Below the pieces are notes generated by a model. It saw only the letters and a list, made by a program, of their open reading frames with translations. It was not told the DNA's origin and ran no database searches. A DNA stretch of 64,000 nt from Ifrita kowaldi (taxonomy: Eukaryota > Chordata > Aves > Passeriformes > Cinclosomatidae): the NCBI GenBank assembly GCA_013398055.1, contig VZRS01001738.1:1-64000 (forward strand), written 5' to 3'. The translations under genes and the position numbers were made by a program. Positions 1 to 13,500 of the stretch are shown piece after piece (within the stretch, counting starts at the first letter, position 1; every line of letters begins with the position of its first letter).

Positions 1-3000
1 CATCAATATTTCACTTACTACAGGAGACTTCATGGCTTTGGCTGACTATTATTTGCATTAACACTTCACAGTCATTTGAAATCAGTACTTTCTAATAGTT
101 TCAGCTATGTGGGAGGTTTATAGACTACCTGCCTACATAACTTATTGGAACTTCAATGAAAAAATAAAAATTGCCTTTTAAGTAGCAAAATTTCATAGAG
201 AAGTATACATTTCCTCTATTTTTGTCTTTCTGTTTTTGTCTATAACTTTTGTCATTATTATTCATCAGCAAACACTGTAAAGAGGCCTTAAGTTGTAGAA
301 AGAAAGAAAGTGAAGCAAAATTACACTATTTAACACAGATAACAAAAGCATGTCAACTAGATGAGACGGAACTGATCAGAGTACAGTCTGAACAAAGTAT
401 TGCTTTACTTGTATGATCGCTCCCAAAATGTTTTGTCATGTTAATAACCTGCCATTGAGCATGATAATTTGGCAGTACATAATTTTGAGAAAGATAGAGG
501 AATGCTGGTATTTAAAGCCCAGAACTTTTTTTTTTCGTGCTGTTGACTTAGGGCCATATTTCTATGTCTGATTTCTAAGAACCATTATGGTCATAACGTG
601 AAGTAAGAGAGAGCTATCTGCCATCTGTGGACAAATAATTAAAAGGTTAAAAGGAATAAATGCCTTCACAGCTAAAGAAAAGAGATGATGCCTATCATTT
701 TGGCCTCTACTACTGTGTGTCTAAACAGTATCTGAACAAGTAATTCTCTTGACCAGAATATTGCTTCAAATGCCACATAACAGTTTTTTCCTTCCTGCTG
801 CTTTCAGAGGAACTGCTGTTGAAACGATTTTGAGGAACTAAAGCTTTCTATTTAAAATTTCATTTCAGCAATAAGAATGCATTACTTCTCTGTGAATACT
901 TAAAATACTGCAGCTATTGCAGTGTCTCATACTTGACTTATATTAATTTGCAGCTTCTGTTTAGAGTAGTAAAATGGTGAATTGATTTTACTGAAATGAT
1001 ACAGTTAATTCTCTTTTGAAGCTTGCAGGGTTAGGATAGTTCTTACTGCTTGAATAATGAAAATAGCAGGTTGAGGTGTAATAAAACATTGATTTCCTTC
1101 TTGTTTTCCATGCTGCTCATATTTGTCCCTGTTTATTTGGACTTCCTACAGAGCTCTCACCTGTAAAATGACAATCAATACCTGATTTTAATTATGTTAA
1201 ATTACAAGTCTGGTATTTAACAAAGCACTCCACATGTTTATAGATGGTTGGAAAGCAGCTTTTAGAGCCTGTGGAGGGATTTTTAGATGTTGTCTTTTTT
1301 ACCAGTTGTGGTCTAATCTGATACGAATGTTGAATGTAAAAGCATTTGAAACTGGATTTTAACTATATGGATGTAATTTATATTTATTCTTTTTAATGTT
1401 CATAAATGAACACTAGTTATACAAAATACTAAATGTTCTTCTGTGTGAGAATATTTCTCAGTGGTGTGGAATGTCTTGATAATTTCTGTTCTTAAGCACT
1501 CTGATATGACTTTCAGCATGTGAATATAGCTGTTGTTTCCTCTGTATCCACAAGTCTGTTGTTAGCACTGCCTTGCTGAATAGGGAACAGGTGTGTTACA
1601 TAACTTGCAGCTATAGAGGTTGAAGAAATACAGGTAAAAGGTTTGCCTGTCTATAAAGAAGTTCTCAAATGTTGCGTGCTCTCTGGTGAAATTAAGATAT
1701 TTCATTGTGCATTTTTACACATCTTTGTGTTCTACCTTGTAATTACTTGATAGTTTGGTGTTAATAGAATATGGGTAGAAATAGCTTGCTTTATCTCTTC
1801 CTGAAGGTCAGACATTTATCCATACTGCAGTTTCAAATTTTTACATGGTGAAAATCTAAATACTTCTCACCGCAGTCTGTCTGTTAATATTTCTGTAGTT
1901 AATCAGGTATGCAGTCAGTGGCAATAGTCACTTATCATTGAAAAGTTGTGGTTTTAATAACTAAATTAAACCACCAAAACCACTTAATTGAAAGAAGTGT
2001 AATTTCCTGGAGTTCCTTTCCTCCACTCCAAATAATGCTCTTGTGTAATACCTTGTAGAGAGAACTTGAGAGCTATTCTCACTTAAAAATTACAGTACCA
2101 AGTTCTGAGGATTACTGCAAATGATTAGCAGCGTATTTTTTAGCACTTCTGACAGACATTGTGATGTAATCTTATTGCAGGTAAGTAAATTCCTCTGTTT
2201 CATCTATTAAATCCGTATTTTGAGAGAAAAATATGAAGTAGCAGTGCCAAGTCCAGGGAGAATCTGCAGCAAGGCAAGAAACAAAGTTCTAGAATGTCCA
2301 ATATGTAGAATTTTGCATGTGATTAGTGTGTTTAACTAAGAGTTTGCTTAGTAATATGTAACTTGTTCTCTTTTCCTGAATATAAAGGGTTTTTTAGAAG
2401 AAAAACTTGTGCTTTGAACTTGCTTGTTAACCAGCTATATAATTTTCTTCAGGCAGAGCTTAAGTAATGATGTCATTTTTGAAGACTAAACACAAGTGTA
2501 AGCGTATGCATGCATGCCTCCCAAAGCCTCCTTCGGGGACAAAGCCATGAAATTGCACACACTGATGGCCCAGGGATGAAAGCAGTTGTGGAAGTTACCT
2601 GCAAAAGATTTGATTAGCACCTAGATGTGTTGCATTTGTGTTGCCAATTTTCTTGTCTGCTTACAGATAAGTGCAGTATCTGAGTGGGGTGGACCATGAA
2701 ACAGTGATTGACCAGGTTGTAAAGAATGGGGTAAAATAAGTCAAAGGTAGCAGAGCCCTCAGCTCACAGTTCAATGTGAAATGTATTTGTGAAAGACAGG
2801 GTTGCTCACTCCCCATTTCCTCTGTCATTTGTCACTTAAATTATTTACTGCAATATATTCCATTCCTGTGTCTAAAAAAAATAGTTGTGAAATAGTAGTG
2901 AATAATTTTTTTGAGACTACTTTTTTCATATCATGTGTGAGGAAATTAAATGTTATTCCCATGTGAGAGAGGCTGCCTGTCAGAGACGGTACCAGAATCC

Positions 3001-6000
3001 TGATTCTGTGGCTTTTGCTTTTGGGTATTTGCTTTTTGGTATGAACTCATTCATCTTTCTTCTGTATTGTGTTTCATACTTTTTCAAAACTGCATTTGCC
3101 TTATAGTTACAGTGATAGAAATTAGCCATATTTACATTTGTGGCTGGAATAAAAATTAGGAAACTGGTGAGTGGAACTTACATCAAAAACTTGATCTTGT
3201 AGTTCATTGTGATAATAGATGGTAATTACTTTTGGCACATGACGAAATGGTAATTTCCGTCTGTTCTTCTGTGGAAGTTTTTAAGAGAGAGAAATCTTTT
3301 TGAAATACTTGTGTAGCTGTTTAATTTTGTGGTGTGTTCAGCTGATTTACATGTAACAGAGCTTTTTGTGTTGGCTGTATAAACCAGACTTATTTTCACT
3401 GTGTGCACTACCAGTGTCCAGGTGTCAATGACTTGAATTTGAACGGTCTCATGTGTGCCAGAATAGTAACTCTGAATACGTAGGCTTTGAAATTATGTGC
3501 TTCAGGTATGTGCATGCTGTTTTGCCCCATTGTCAATTCAGAAGAGTTTACTTTCTCAAAGGGTCGCTGCAGTGAATTCGTTTGTGTTTATCTCTCCTTT
3601 ACTGTGGGGTAAGACCTCATGTGTGGTCAGGTGCCATTGAAGAATTGCCATGAACCTCTTGTGTAGCCACACCTAATTGAAACTGTTAAATTAAAACATT
3701 TTATTGAAAGTTCTGGTGGATAGTAAAGCAGTTGTTTGCTCTGTACATAATCCAAAGTGACACTTTATCACCTTTGGCACTTTTACCACAAAATAGCTAT
3801 ACTTCTGTGCTGCAGTGGTCATGATTCACCAATAGTTGTCAGAATTGTCTGACAAAAACTTGGGAGGTTGCTAAGACTTCAAAAGAACATTTTGAACACG
3901 TGGAGCACTACAGTAAGTTGTACCAATCCTACAACTTTTATCAGTCTAAATGTGCTGTGGACATGAATTTTCTGTGTGTGTTTACGCAAACAACTTCTTG
4001 TTGCTTGTTTATGCACTGTTCTTCTCTAAATGCTTCTACAAAGGGCTGTACATCTCCCTCCTCATCCCCAGCAGAGAAAGTACTTTGCTGTGTTAGAGAA
4101 ATCCAAAGTTGTTAAACACAAAAAAGCCATGTTACATTCATTCTCCGTTTTCCTTCTTAGTTTCCTCATTCACCTGTTGTTTGAATCTATTCTCCCAGGG
4201 TCTAGCCCTGCATAATCTTCCAGCTTAAAAAGGGAAGTTTATTCCTGTAATTAACTTCTGCTTTAATTTTCGTTTCTCTTTTTATGTGCTCTCTATAATT
4301 ACTGGCTAATGTTCTTTTCCTCTGTTTCCAACAAACTCGGAGTATGACCCTGCACTAGGTTAAGATTGTTCTTGATGGTGTTGCTGGAGGCCGCAGACTA
4401 TTCATGTTCCTCCTCTGTGATAGGAATCTTTGACAATTAGGCATATTCTTTTTAAAATTTGCTTTCCCTTTCTTAGGTTTGTCTGTGTTTTTCCTCATTA
4501 ACATCTGATTGTAGGAATATCAGTCCAACTCTAAAGAAATCCCAGGAGTTAGGTTTCTTTATGCCTTCTCCTGTCACTGTACTCCTGTACTCTGCCTCTC
4601 TCCTGCAGATGTGTCTCGTTTAGTCTGAATTTGATACCATCGCCTCTTTTTAGTATATTTGGAGATATTTTCAGTGGCACTCTGATTATGTTCTGTCTCA
4701 CTCTGTTCCTGAAGCATCAGCCTGTAGCAAGCCTGAGAGAAAAATATAGGACTCTAAATCCTGCATGAGCTGTAGTGATGGTTTTTAGCATTTTGTGTAT
4801 GTAATTCAAGAATCAATCTTTGTGTAATTTGGATGATGGGTTTTTTACCAAGATGCCGCAAACATTTTTTTTTTAGATTTGTTTTAATGATTTTGTTTAA
4901 GAGTTCAAGAGATCCTGTTTTCCCAGAAGTGGTGTTGAAAAAGTGAAGTGTAAGCATGAGATGTTTGTTTCAACAGTTTGGCAAGCTGTAGAAAAACGTG
5001 CCAAGTTTCTGCAGCTACCAGATGGTCGGTAGCACGTCTAAAGAGAGCAGTTTTAGCACTTTAGGAGAGCTATGGGATTTCATGTGCTGTTAAATAAAAA
5101 ATATCTAAATCCGTCAGGTCTTGTACACTGAAGCCATTCCAGATGTATCCAGTTGTCAATAATTTATTCCTTTTTACAGCTTTGCAATAAAGATGAGAAA
5201 ATGCTAATTAAATTCTGATTGTAACTGTATAATTTTTTTGTAGTGAAATGTGCTACTTGGCTGAAATCACTGTAGGTAAATAAGTGTACTGTATCTGTGT
5301 ACTCACATAAATCGAATTCTGTGTTTCAAAATATTTTAGTAATTTCTTAAAAATGCTTTGTATTACTGTTTAGGTGCTTAATTACAATGTATATATGCAT
5401 AATTGTTTTTATTTTTCTGGAAATACTGTTTTTATAATTATTAAAACCAAGATATGTCTATTGACTTTACTGCTACAATAGATAAATTTTTATAGCCATC
5501 CCAGAGATCTAAAAATTAATGGATATATTTTTTGTTAGTTTATATTCTGTTTAAAATTTGTTTTCATTTCGCCAAAAGATAATAATATCTTAAATCATGT
5601 ATCACTGGTTTTGCTGATACCTTAGCAAATCATACAGTCCTAGTGAACTCCAGGAGATTTTTCTACTCTGGGTCCTGCTTGAAGCAAGTTTGACTACAGT
5701 GAGTTGCTCAGGATGTTGTCGAGCTGCGTTTTGGGTATCTCCAGTGATGGAGATTTGCTTAAACAGAAATTTTTGTGCTTCAGTTCGTGCCTATTGCTTC
5801 TTGTCCTGTCATTGGGCATGACTGAGAAGAGTCTGATTCCATCTTCTGAACTCCCTGCCCCACTTCCAAATTGGGTAATTTTGCATCTCTGTAAGATTCC
5901 TTTTGAGCCTCCCCTTCTCCAGGCTGCTTAGTCCTGTTTCTCTTAGCCTTCCCTTATATGACAGATGCTCCGAGCCCTGAGCAGATGTTGTATTTATAGC

Positions 6001-8535
6001 GAAGCTTTCCTTTTCAAGACTAGTTCTCCTCACAGTGGTAACGTACAGTGGTAAGGCTGTACAGTTCAGCTCAAAAAAGATCCTGAGAAACAGTAAAATG
6101 ATCTATTTTTTAAATTACTTATTTTGCAACGCTACCCCTGTGTTAACTCCCTTCTTATTTCAGCCAAGGTTTATGGTTTTCATAAAGCATTTACTGGAAC
6201 ATTGACTTTGCAACTGTATCTTATATCCCTAGGAATCTTTCAGTATGGCATTCGATATTTAATATATTTTATGTTTTCCTTCAGAATAATGAGGTAGAAC
6301 ATTCTTCAATTATTGGCGTATCTTTTTATGAAGGATTTTTCCTGAATTTGCGTTACTAGAGCCAGCAACATGGCTCATTTTCTCTTAGTAAGGACAGTGT
6401 CCTTAGTTTCTCCTGGAGCAGCAATAGAAACATTTTTTTTTCTTGGTATTTAAAATAGAACAGAAATGTTTTATCAGACCTTCTCTCAAGAAAATACGTG
6501 TATTGAGAAGATGACTATTGCAGAGTCCTGTGGGTATCTCCACACTTGTAAGTCTCCTTAGTGGGTGGAACCTTTCCTCTTCCAGCCCTCTGCTGTTGTG
6601 TTCTTAGTCTGGGAAGTGATTCTGACTTTCTGTTGCCCCTTCTCTTGGATCACGCTTTCTGAGGCTCACAGGCAGAGTTATGTAATTTACTGTTCACACA
6701 CAGAGCACACACAGCATATTGTTTCTGTGAATGTGCAACTTCTTCTCCCTTGTCCATCTTTATTCTCTTGGCAGACTGTACAAAAATTGGTAGCAAAACA
6801 CAGCAGGATTTGGGGAAATACTAGCTTCTGTTTAACCCTTCTTTCAGAGGTAGCATGTTTTTGCTATGGGTTTTTATCCCATTCAGATTGGTGCTTTGAA
6901 CAATTATGTTCTGTTCATAGAAGTAAAAATGAAGGTTCCTGAAATGCAGCTTTTTGTCTTGCATCTTTTTACTTGCAGAATGCCAGTGCTGTTCCTTCCT
7001 TTCTGGTTGCTGATGTCATTACTGTAATTGCTCTGTTTTCCAAAACCTGTTTTTACTAAACTCTTTGCTGTACTCACAACATTGCACCTTTCTGCATGGC
7101 CAGGACACCACCTAACTGAGCTGAGGACCCTTACTCATGCAGGCTTTATTTGCAAGGTCTGCACTAGGTGTTGAACTAAACTATAATTTTCTACTTCAAA
7201 AGTAGTCCACACTAAGTAAATAACAGCATAATGCTTCTACTGATGCATGTGGAAAATGTCATGTTTTCTTTAGGGTGAACACCTGCTCTTGGGGAATGAG
7301 CTGAGATGAAAAATGTGCAGCTGGTGGCTAAACTTGGAGGAAATGTGAAAGCTTATTGAAACATCCATTGCTTAGCACTCAAATGTCACACTGATTAGTG
7401 TGATTTGCAAACTAATAATACCTGGGTCATAGTGAGAGTTGGACTTCAGTTGCATTGCTTTTCCAGTCTGTTTTTCTATTCCGAGAACTGTTCCGGCTGA
7501 GAACTTTCTGAAGTCTTCATATGACTGCTGTGGAAAACCTGGAGGTGTAATACAACCCAGAGGATTGAAAAATGGGGAAAGCAATGGGAAGGAAGAGTGG
7601 CAAAGGGGAAGATAAAAACTGTTTCATATGAAGTGCATGTGAAAATTACTGTAGTTTTATCTACACTGTAATAAAGTTGAAGCATGTGTATCTCCCAAGA
7701 GTAACTGTTTTCATACCTTTGCAGTGTAATTAATATAAATACAGGTGTTCCCACAGAGTTGTGTAACAAATGTGGATTTTGAAACCGTTTCAGGGAACAT
7801 GTGATAACCCCACAGACTCATTAATGTTGATGAAAGGCCACCTGTGGGGCTGTAAGACTGCACATCTGTAACTGCATCTCACTGTTCTGTTACAGTTCTT
7901 CATTGTGGTTCAAGTTTTACCTCATTGTTCAAGACAAAAAAAAGCTACTTTTTATTGGTTTTGGTCAACTCTTCTGTTTTGTTTTTTTTCCTAGGAAAGA
8001 GCGACATAGTGTATGCTTTCTCAAAGCTGAGTGATTTCAGTATAGCTGTTTACTTTCAACCTCTTTCTTATATTTATATACCAAAGTTTTCTAGATGTCT
8101 TTAGATTCTTACATTGTGTTACAGTACAGAAATGCAGGCTTTTTAGAACAAAAAGAAATTTTAAGTTATGACTGTATTGTGGCATGTGGGGTTCAGGATA
8201 TATTTCTTTATGCCTGGCTAGGGATCATTTTGACAATGAGGGGAATTGGACTGAGTTCAAGATTTTTAGTTTTAAGTCATTAAGCTTTGCCTCAGGTTTC
8301 CAATGTTGCTTTGTAAATTCACTTGAGGTCAGTTCTGTAGTAGTACTTGAAATGAATCCATTTGCTCAGAACAACAAATGTCCAGTTCCTGAAAACAGTC
8401 GTCTTATGGGGAAGTAATTAGAAAAATAATACTAATCATATGCCATGGCAGTTTATTTAGGAGAATGTCAGGATATAAATAGAAATATCCAGTCTCTTTA
8501 AATACGTTGACACTGTAATGTTGTTTTGACTACAG
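1..8535 (+). other. TTC33: TTC33 intron (3' part), upstream of first visible exon
   Basis: AT-rich non-coding sequence before the first recognisable TTC33 exon. The exon at 8536 begins inside a codon, so an earlier coding exon must exist. No open frame here resembles the expected N-terminal part, so that exon probably lies left of the window. The only other thing I recognise is an old CR1 remnant at about 5690-5995, listed separately. No RNA genes, long tandem repeats or other conserved coding segments were seen. The intron assignment is an inference from the phase of the following exon. Confidence 0.7.
5690..5995 (-). mobile_element. Old, divergent CR1 LINE fragment (3' region)
   Basis: Read on the minus strand, this matches the CR1 layout near the 3' end. 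On the + strand the recognisable pieces are a 'cttgtcctgtcattggg' segment at about 5799-5815, 'cttctccaggctgctta' at about 5915-5931 and 'agatgctccgagccctgagc' at about 5963-5982, in the order seen in the younger CR1 copies at 18.6 kb and 23.2 kb. It is much more diverged than those copies and lacks the terminal short repeats. The ends are approximate. The small open frames on both strands here are by-products of the repeat. Confidence 0.6.
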
Positions 8536-8617
8536 GTACAGAGAGGCTCTTGTCAAGTGGGATGAAGCACTTCAGTTAACTCCAGAGGATGCTACACTTT
8601 ATGAGATGAAATCACAG
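8536..8617 (+). CDS. TTC33: TTC33 coding exon (TPR region, internal)
   Basis: Internal exon of tetratricopeptide repeat protein 33. The acceptor is 'gactacag' ending at 8535 and the donor is GTAAAG at 8618. The first base completes a split codon (Arg in the known protein). The remaining 81 bases encode 27 residues from YREALVKWDEALQLTPEDAT to the end at MKSQ. This is the second helix of one TPR and the start of the next; the W-D-E-A-L-x-L-x-P pattern is typical of TPRs. TTC33 is a small TPR protein with no well-defined biochemical role (it has been called an osmosis-responsive factor); TPRs generally mediate protein-protein contacts. The exon is too short to stand out as an open frame and was found from its similarity to the family and its flanking splice sites. 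Confidence 0.93.
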
Positions 8618-9063
8618 GTAAAGCATGACAATTCTTTGCCAGTTTCAAAATTAGAAAAGAAGGCATTGTGTTTGTGAACAGATACTGGGCAACATTGTTT
8701 AGTTGTTTTACACAGGAAGTACAGCACAATTCAGGTATTTCATTTTTCCCAGCCAGCAGGGTGTCTTTTAACAGGAATTCAAATAATGCTGATTTCCCAG
8801 CGAGTTACAATAAACATCTTTGTTGGGTTGTGAATTAGGATGCTAGATTGCAGGAAAAAATGGAAATACTTAAAAATTGTATTGGAGGGATCAAGGAGAG
8901 CCTTAGTGTGATAGACTAGCGCATTTGACCACTAAAAATCGGCCTGCTCTTTCTAAAGATTGGACTTAATATTATCTACTGCCAATATTAAACACGTATA
9001 CTGTATGCAGAGGATTTGCTTCAATCTGGTTTTGTATTAAGTGTTACGTCGATAAATCAGTCA

Positions 9064-10340
9064 TGTAAAAGAGTTCGTAATACCTAATCTAAACCTGTCC
9101 TCTTTCAGTTTGAAGCTGTTGCCTCTTGTCCTGTCACTACATGACCTTGTAAAAAGTCCCTCCCCAGCTTTCTTGCGGCTCCCATAGGTACTGAAAGATT
9201 CCAGTGAGGTCTCAGATTCTGAGTCTTCTCTCCTCTAGGCTGAACAGCCCCAGCTCTCTCAGCCTTTTCTCATAGCAGAGGTGCTCCAGCTCTCTGAGTA
9301 TCTTGGTGGCCTCCTCTGGACCTGCTCCAACAGGTCTATGTATTTCTTATGCTGGGGACCCCAGTGCTCCAGGCGGGGTCTCAGAAAAGCAGAGTAGGGG
9401 GGCAGAATCCCCTCCCTTGACCTGCAGCTCACGCTGCTTTGGAAGCAGCTCAGAACGGGTCATGTCTGGTCTTCCATACACAAGAACCCTCAAGTCCTTC
9501 TGGGCAGGGCTGCTCTCCATGAGTTCTTCTCCCAGTCTGTGCTCAGGTCTGGTATTACCTGACCAGGTGCAGCACCTTGCACTTGCACTTGTTGAACCTC
9601 ATGAGGTTCCCAGGAGCCCACTTCTCAAGTTTTCCAGGTTCCTTGGGATGTCATCCTTCCTTCATTGTGTCAAGGGCACCCTCAGCTTCGTGTCATCTGG
9701 AAACTTTCTGATGGTGCACCTGACCCTACTCTCTGTCATTGATGAAGATACTGAAGAGCATTGGTCCCAAAACAAAGCCCTGAGGGACACCACCCATCAC
9801 TGGCCTCCACCTGGACATAGGCCCATTGACCACGTGTCCATCCAGCCAGCTCCTTTCCCACCAATCATTCCACCCTTCAAATCCATGTCTCTCCCATGTG
9901 GAGATAAGGATATTGTGTGAAACCATGTTGAAGGCCTTATGGAAGTCCAGGTAGATTACATCAGTCATTTTTCCTGTGTCCACTGTTGCAGTCACTCCAT
10001 CAGAGAAGACCACTTGGTTGCTCAGGCATAACTGCATGACTTGCCCTTTAGTAAAGCTGTGCTGACTGTTTTGGATCATGTCCTTGTGTTGCATGTGCCT
10101 CAGCATTGCTTTTGTGAGGATATGCTCCATGATTTTCCCAGGCACAGAGGTGAGGCTCACCAGTCTGCAGCTCCCTGTGTCTTCCTTTCTCCCCTTGTTA
10201 AAACTGAGGGTGATGCTTCCCACTTTCCAGCCACTGGGTCTTCACCTCATTGCCATGAATTTTCAAATATATTGGACATAACAGCCAGTTCCCTCAGATC
10301 CCGTGAGGATCCTGTGAGAGCTGTGTCTATTTAGTTTCAT
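9064..10340 (-). mobile_element. CR1 LINE, 5'-truncated, dead reverse transcriptase
   Basis: Non-LTR retrotransposon of the avian CR1 family, antisense to TTC33. On the minus strand, an open frame from 10223 to 9726 encodes part of the reverse transcriptase. It contains the motif-A segment YLDFHKAFNMVSHNIL and the segment GVPQGFVLGPMLFSIFIND. The frame then stops at 9726, and the following Asp-Asp box of the active site (bases 9697-9692 on the minus strand) lies beyond that stop, so the enzyme is broken. The endonuclease half is absent (5' truncation, usual for CR1). The last part of the CR1 tail, including the terminal short repeats seen at 18351 and 22941, is also missing at the left end. 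The 205-residue frame on the + strand (9303-9920) is only the antisense of this element. Ends are approximate. Confidence 0.93.
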
Positions 10341-10489
10341 CAAGCAGTCTCGAAAGAATATGTTGTTTGAAGAAGAGAGGAAAAGAGAAAAAAAAATTCA
10401 GTAACGTATTACGTAACTTTTAGGAAATTTGCCGTACTGTGTAGTTTTAAAATCTTTGTTGTTACACTAATTCTTTCATTGTATAAAAA

Positions 10490-10565
10490 CCCCAATCAAA
10501 ACCCTAACAACCCCCATTTCCCCAAAAAAGAAGCCAAAAAATCCAAACCCTAACAAACCCCAAGA
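10490..10565. repeat. A/C-rich low-complexity patch
   Basis: Irregular runs of 'aaacccc', 'ccctaac' and 'aaaaaa'. The segment 'aaccctaac' occurs more than once and recalls the telomere unit, but the order is irregular, so it is simple A/C-rich sequence and not an interstitial telomere array. Confidence 0.6.
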
Positions 10566-13500
10566 ACGAATGCTGGTTTTTTTCCAAGGTGTGGTGGCTG
10601 CTTTTTTTAATGGATATTGCCGCATTTCCTCTTCACAGGCATCCTGTCTTGTCAAGTGAAGAAAGTTTGATTCTGCAAAAGAATTAACTGAATAATCATA
10701 ACTTCATCTAAATACAGTAATACAGAAGGATGCTTTTGTTTTATATAGCTGCAGAAGGTTTAGGTCTTACTGGGTTATGCATTTGGTTTGAGAGATATTT
10801 TATGGCATAAAGCTTTTTCTTTAAATTGTTTTGGGAGAAGTGTATTGTTCCCTTTCCGTAAGTGTTAGTGTAAATGAAAGATCTGTCTGGCCTAGTGGGG
10901 TGGCTTGGGAAAGAGTTGCACAAATGGCACGAGCATGTAGCAGTACTTCTCTCCTGATCCGGCAGGCTTTGGCTCTGGGACTTCTCTGTGTTTAGAAGTG
11001 CTTGAAAGATTTTTCTTAAAAAAAATTGTCTCAATGCATTCTGTTCTCATGTAAACTTCTAGCATCTGCAGAGCTATGTATTAAGGAATTTCAAATCCTG
11101 ATTATGCATTATTGGAAGAGACAGTATAATATAATCCTGCTTTAATTAGCAGCATTCCAGATTGCTGTAAAGGGTGTTAACTTACGTAGCAGTTTATTTG
11201 TGTATTTAATTTTTGACTCCACTAGTGAAGAAGATCTGTTAAGATGTGAAGATGGTGTCGGTAAATTTTATTATAATTGTTTAAACATTTAACTCTGTTT
11301 TGAATAAAACAGAAGGCTGTTGAAAATTTCAGGACAGTTCTGCTCAGTGGGACAAATTAGTGAGCAGGTCCCTTGTAACTGTTCTTTATTATGGTCTTAC
11401 GTGAATGCAAAAACTTAAGTCCCCAAAAGCACTCTATTTAGTTGAAATTATACCAAAATTAAGTATTTTTGCACTGAAAATAGCAGGAGAACTGTGAAGT
11501 GTGTAAGCTGACCTGGATCTGAGCTGTGATGCAGTGAATTACCCAAAGAGGTGCTTACTACCGCGTGCTTCAATCTGTGCTCCAGACACAATACCTAATA
11601 CTGGGGGGCTGTTGATTACTTGGCTCCCCAGTCCCTGAATTTCAGCAAAATAGCAAAGGTGAGCTAGAGGCACACAGCTTTTCTGCTGACCAAGAGGAAC
11701 TGAGAAACAGCTGTGTGACTCTGATTCATCTTGTGAATTAGCTTTCCTTGTCTAATGAAACCATTGGAGAGTAATGAAAGCTGAAAAAATAGAGGAGCTC
11801 AGGCCTCTGCTTCCACCATGCCTTTGCTTTGTTTCCTGAGAGTAGTTCTGGACAGCTGCACCATTTCTTCTTGATCTCACTTTCTTGTATTGCTTAACAC
11901 TTGTTAGACTGTGAATGTGAATATTGAACAAGAAAAGCTTGTGTACAAAATATACATTTATAAAACTATTTCTTGAATCTTTGTAAGAAAACATCTGATG
12001 TTTCAATTGGTAATGTGTCTTTGTACATGCAGATAATTATTGCAGATGTTTTTTTGCAGTATGACTTACGCTTACTGGAAGCTGTCTAGTATAATGTGTA
12101 ATTTGATACCTTTGTACTTCTAATGGTACTGATGTGAGTTGTAAAAATCCACTTTTGCCAAAATAGAAATATGTAATTCATTCAAAAAATATTGCGGCCA
12201 ATATTTAAAGGATACTGTCTTAGAGCTGACTGTGTTATTCCAGTCCAGCATACCAGCACAAATACTGCGGCTATTACAGTGTAGCTCAGTGAAAATGTTT
12301 CAGAAGAACTGTACACCAACTTCAGCAAGGCCTTGACCAGCACTGGGTCTATAAAAATCCCCCTGTCTTGGTATGTGGGTCATATACTAGAGGAGGAACT
12401 TCTTGTTAGGAATGACTTTGTGCAATATGCAGAGAATCTTTATGGTCTATAATAATTTTCTTTCAGTGAGAAAATGTCTATTCATGGAGTAACTTCTTTT
12501 GAGAATTAACATTGGAGGATGAAGTGGGGTTTTTTTCGCACAGGCTTGAGTATCTGTCTTATATCCTTACATTTATTAGGATAACCTTATGTTGGATTAC
12601 ATAGCAGCTTCTCCATTCGTTAATATTTCCTTTCTCAAGAGCAATACTGAATTGTTTAATGTGCAGCTCAGATAGATATTCTAATGGCACAAACATCTGT
12701 AAATGTTCGTGCTAAGTTCTTAAAGATCTGGATTTTAACAGATGTAGGACAAATGTCTTTCAGTATTTCTGAAGGGTGGAAATAGTGTTGAAAAGTTCCT
12801 GGTTGTCAAAGATACTTGAAGTAAATGTATTTCCAGAAAATCACATGGGAAGTGTGGAATTGCTCAATTGCTCAAAAAAAACCCCATAGAACTTGATGAG
12901 ATTTTTTTCCATTGCTTTCAGCTACTCTTTGATCCATTTTAAACCCGATTTTTATGGTTTTTGAGAGGTTAGGGGTGCACTTTTCTTGGCGTGCAAGATC
13001 TGTCAGTATACGTACTTGGTATTCTATTACCAGCCTAAGTTGCTTCCTCATTGCAAGAACAATGACTGGCAGGTAAATGTTTATGCAAGTCCATTTCTGC
13101 ATTTTTATTGAAAACCAAAAATCTTTTCTAAAGACCCAACAACAGCAGCCCAGTGTTGATTCTGATGTTAGATAACTAGTATTGTAAGTATATTCAAAGA
13201 AATTTATAAAGACTGCCTATATTAATGCAGTCACCAAGAATGCTTGAATTGAATTGTGGGCTTAATATCTTAGATATTGACTGGATTATTTTATTACTGC
13301 TTTGACTTAAAAAGATGGAGGAGCAGACTGACATATTCTTTGATTTTGTACCTGAATATTTGGCGACTGGACCATCTGGGGACATTGTTGGGTGAGGAGA
13401 GATGTCAGAGGACTTGACAGATTGTGTGATGTGTATAACAAATGATCTTGGGAGCCAGACATTCTGCTGTTCAGTACCGCCCGTGAGAATTCACCTGGTT

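Noticed and set aside
9303..9920. 205-residue + strand open frame
   Set aside because: It is the antisense of the CR1 reverse transcriptase region and is not conserved as a protein.
10490..10565. Possible interstitial telomere repeat ('ccctaac')
   Set aside because: The units are irregular and mixed with A runs; there is no run of perfect telomere hexamers.
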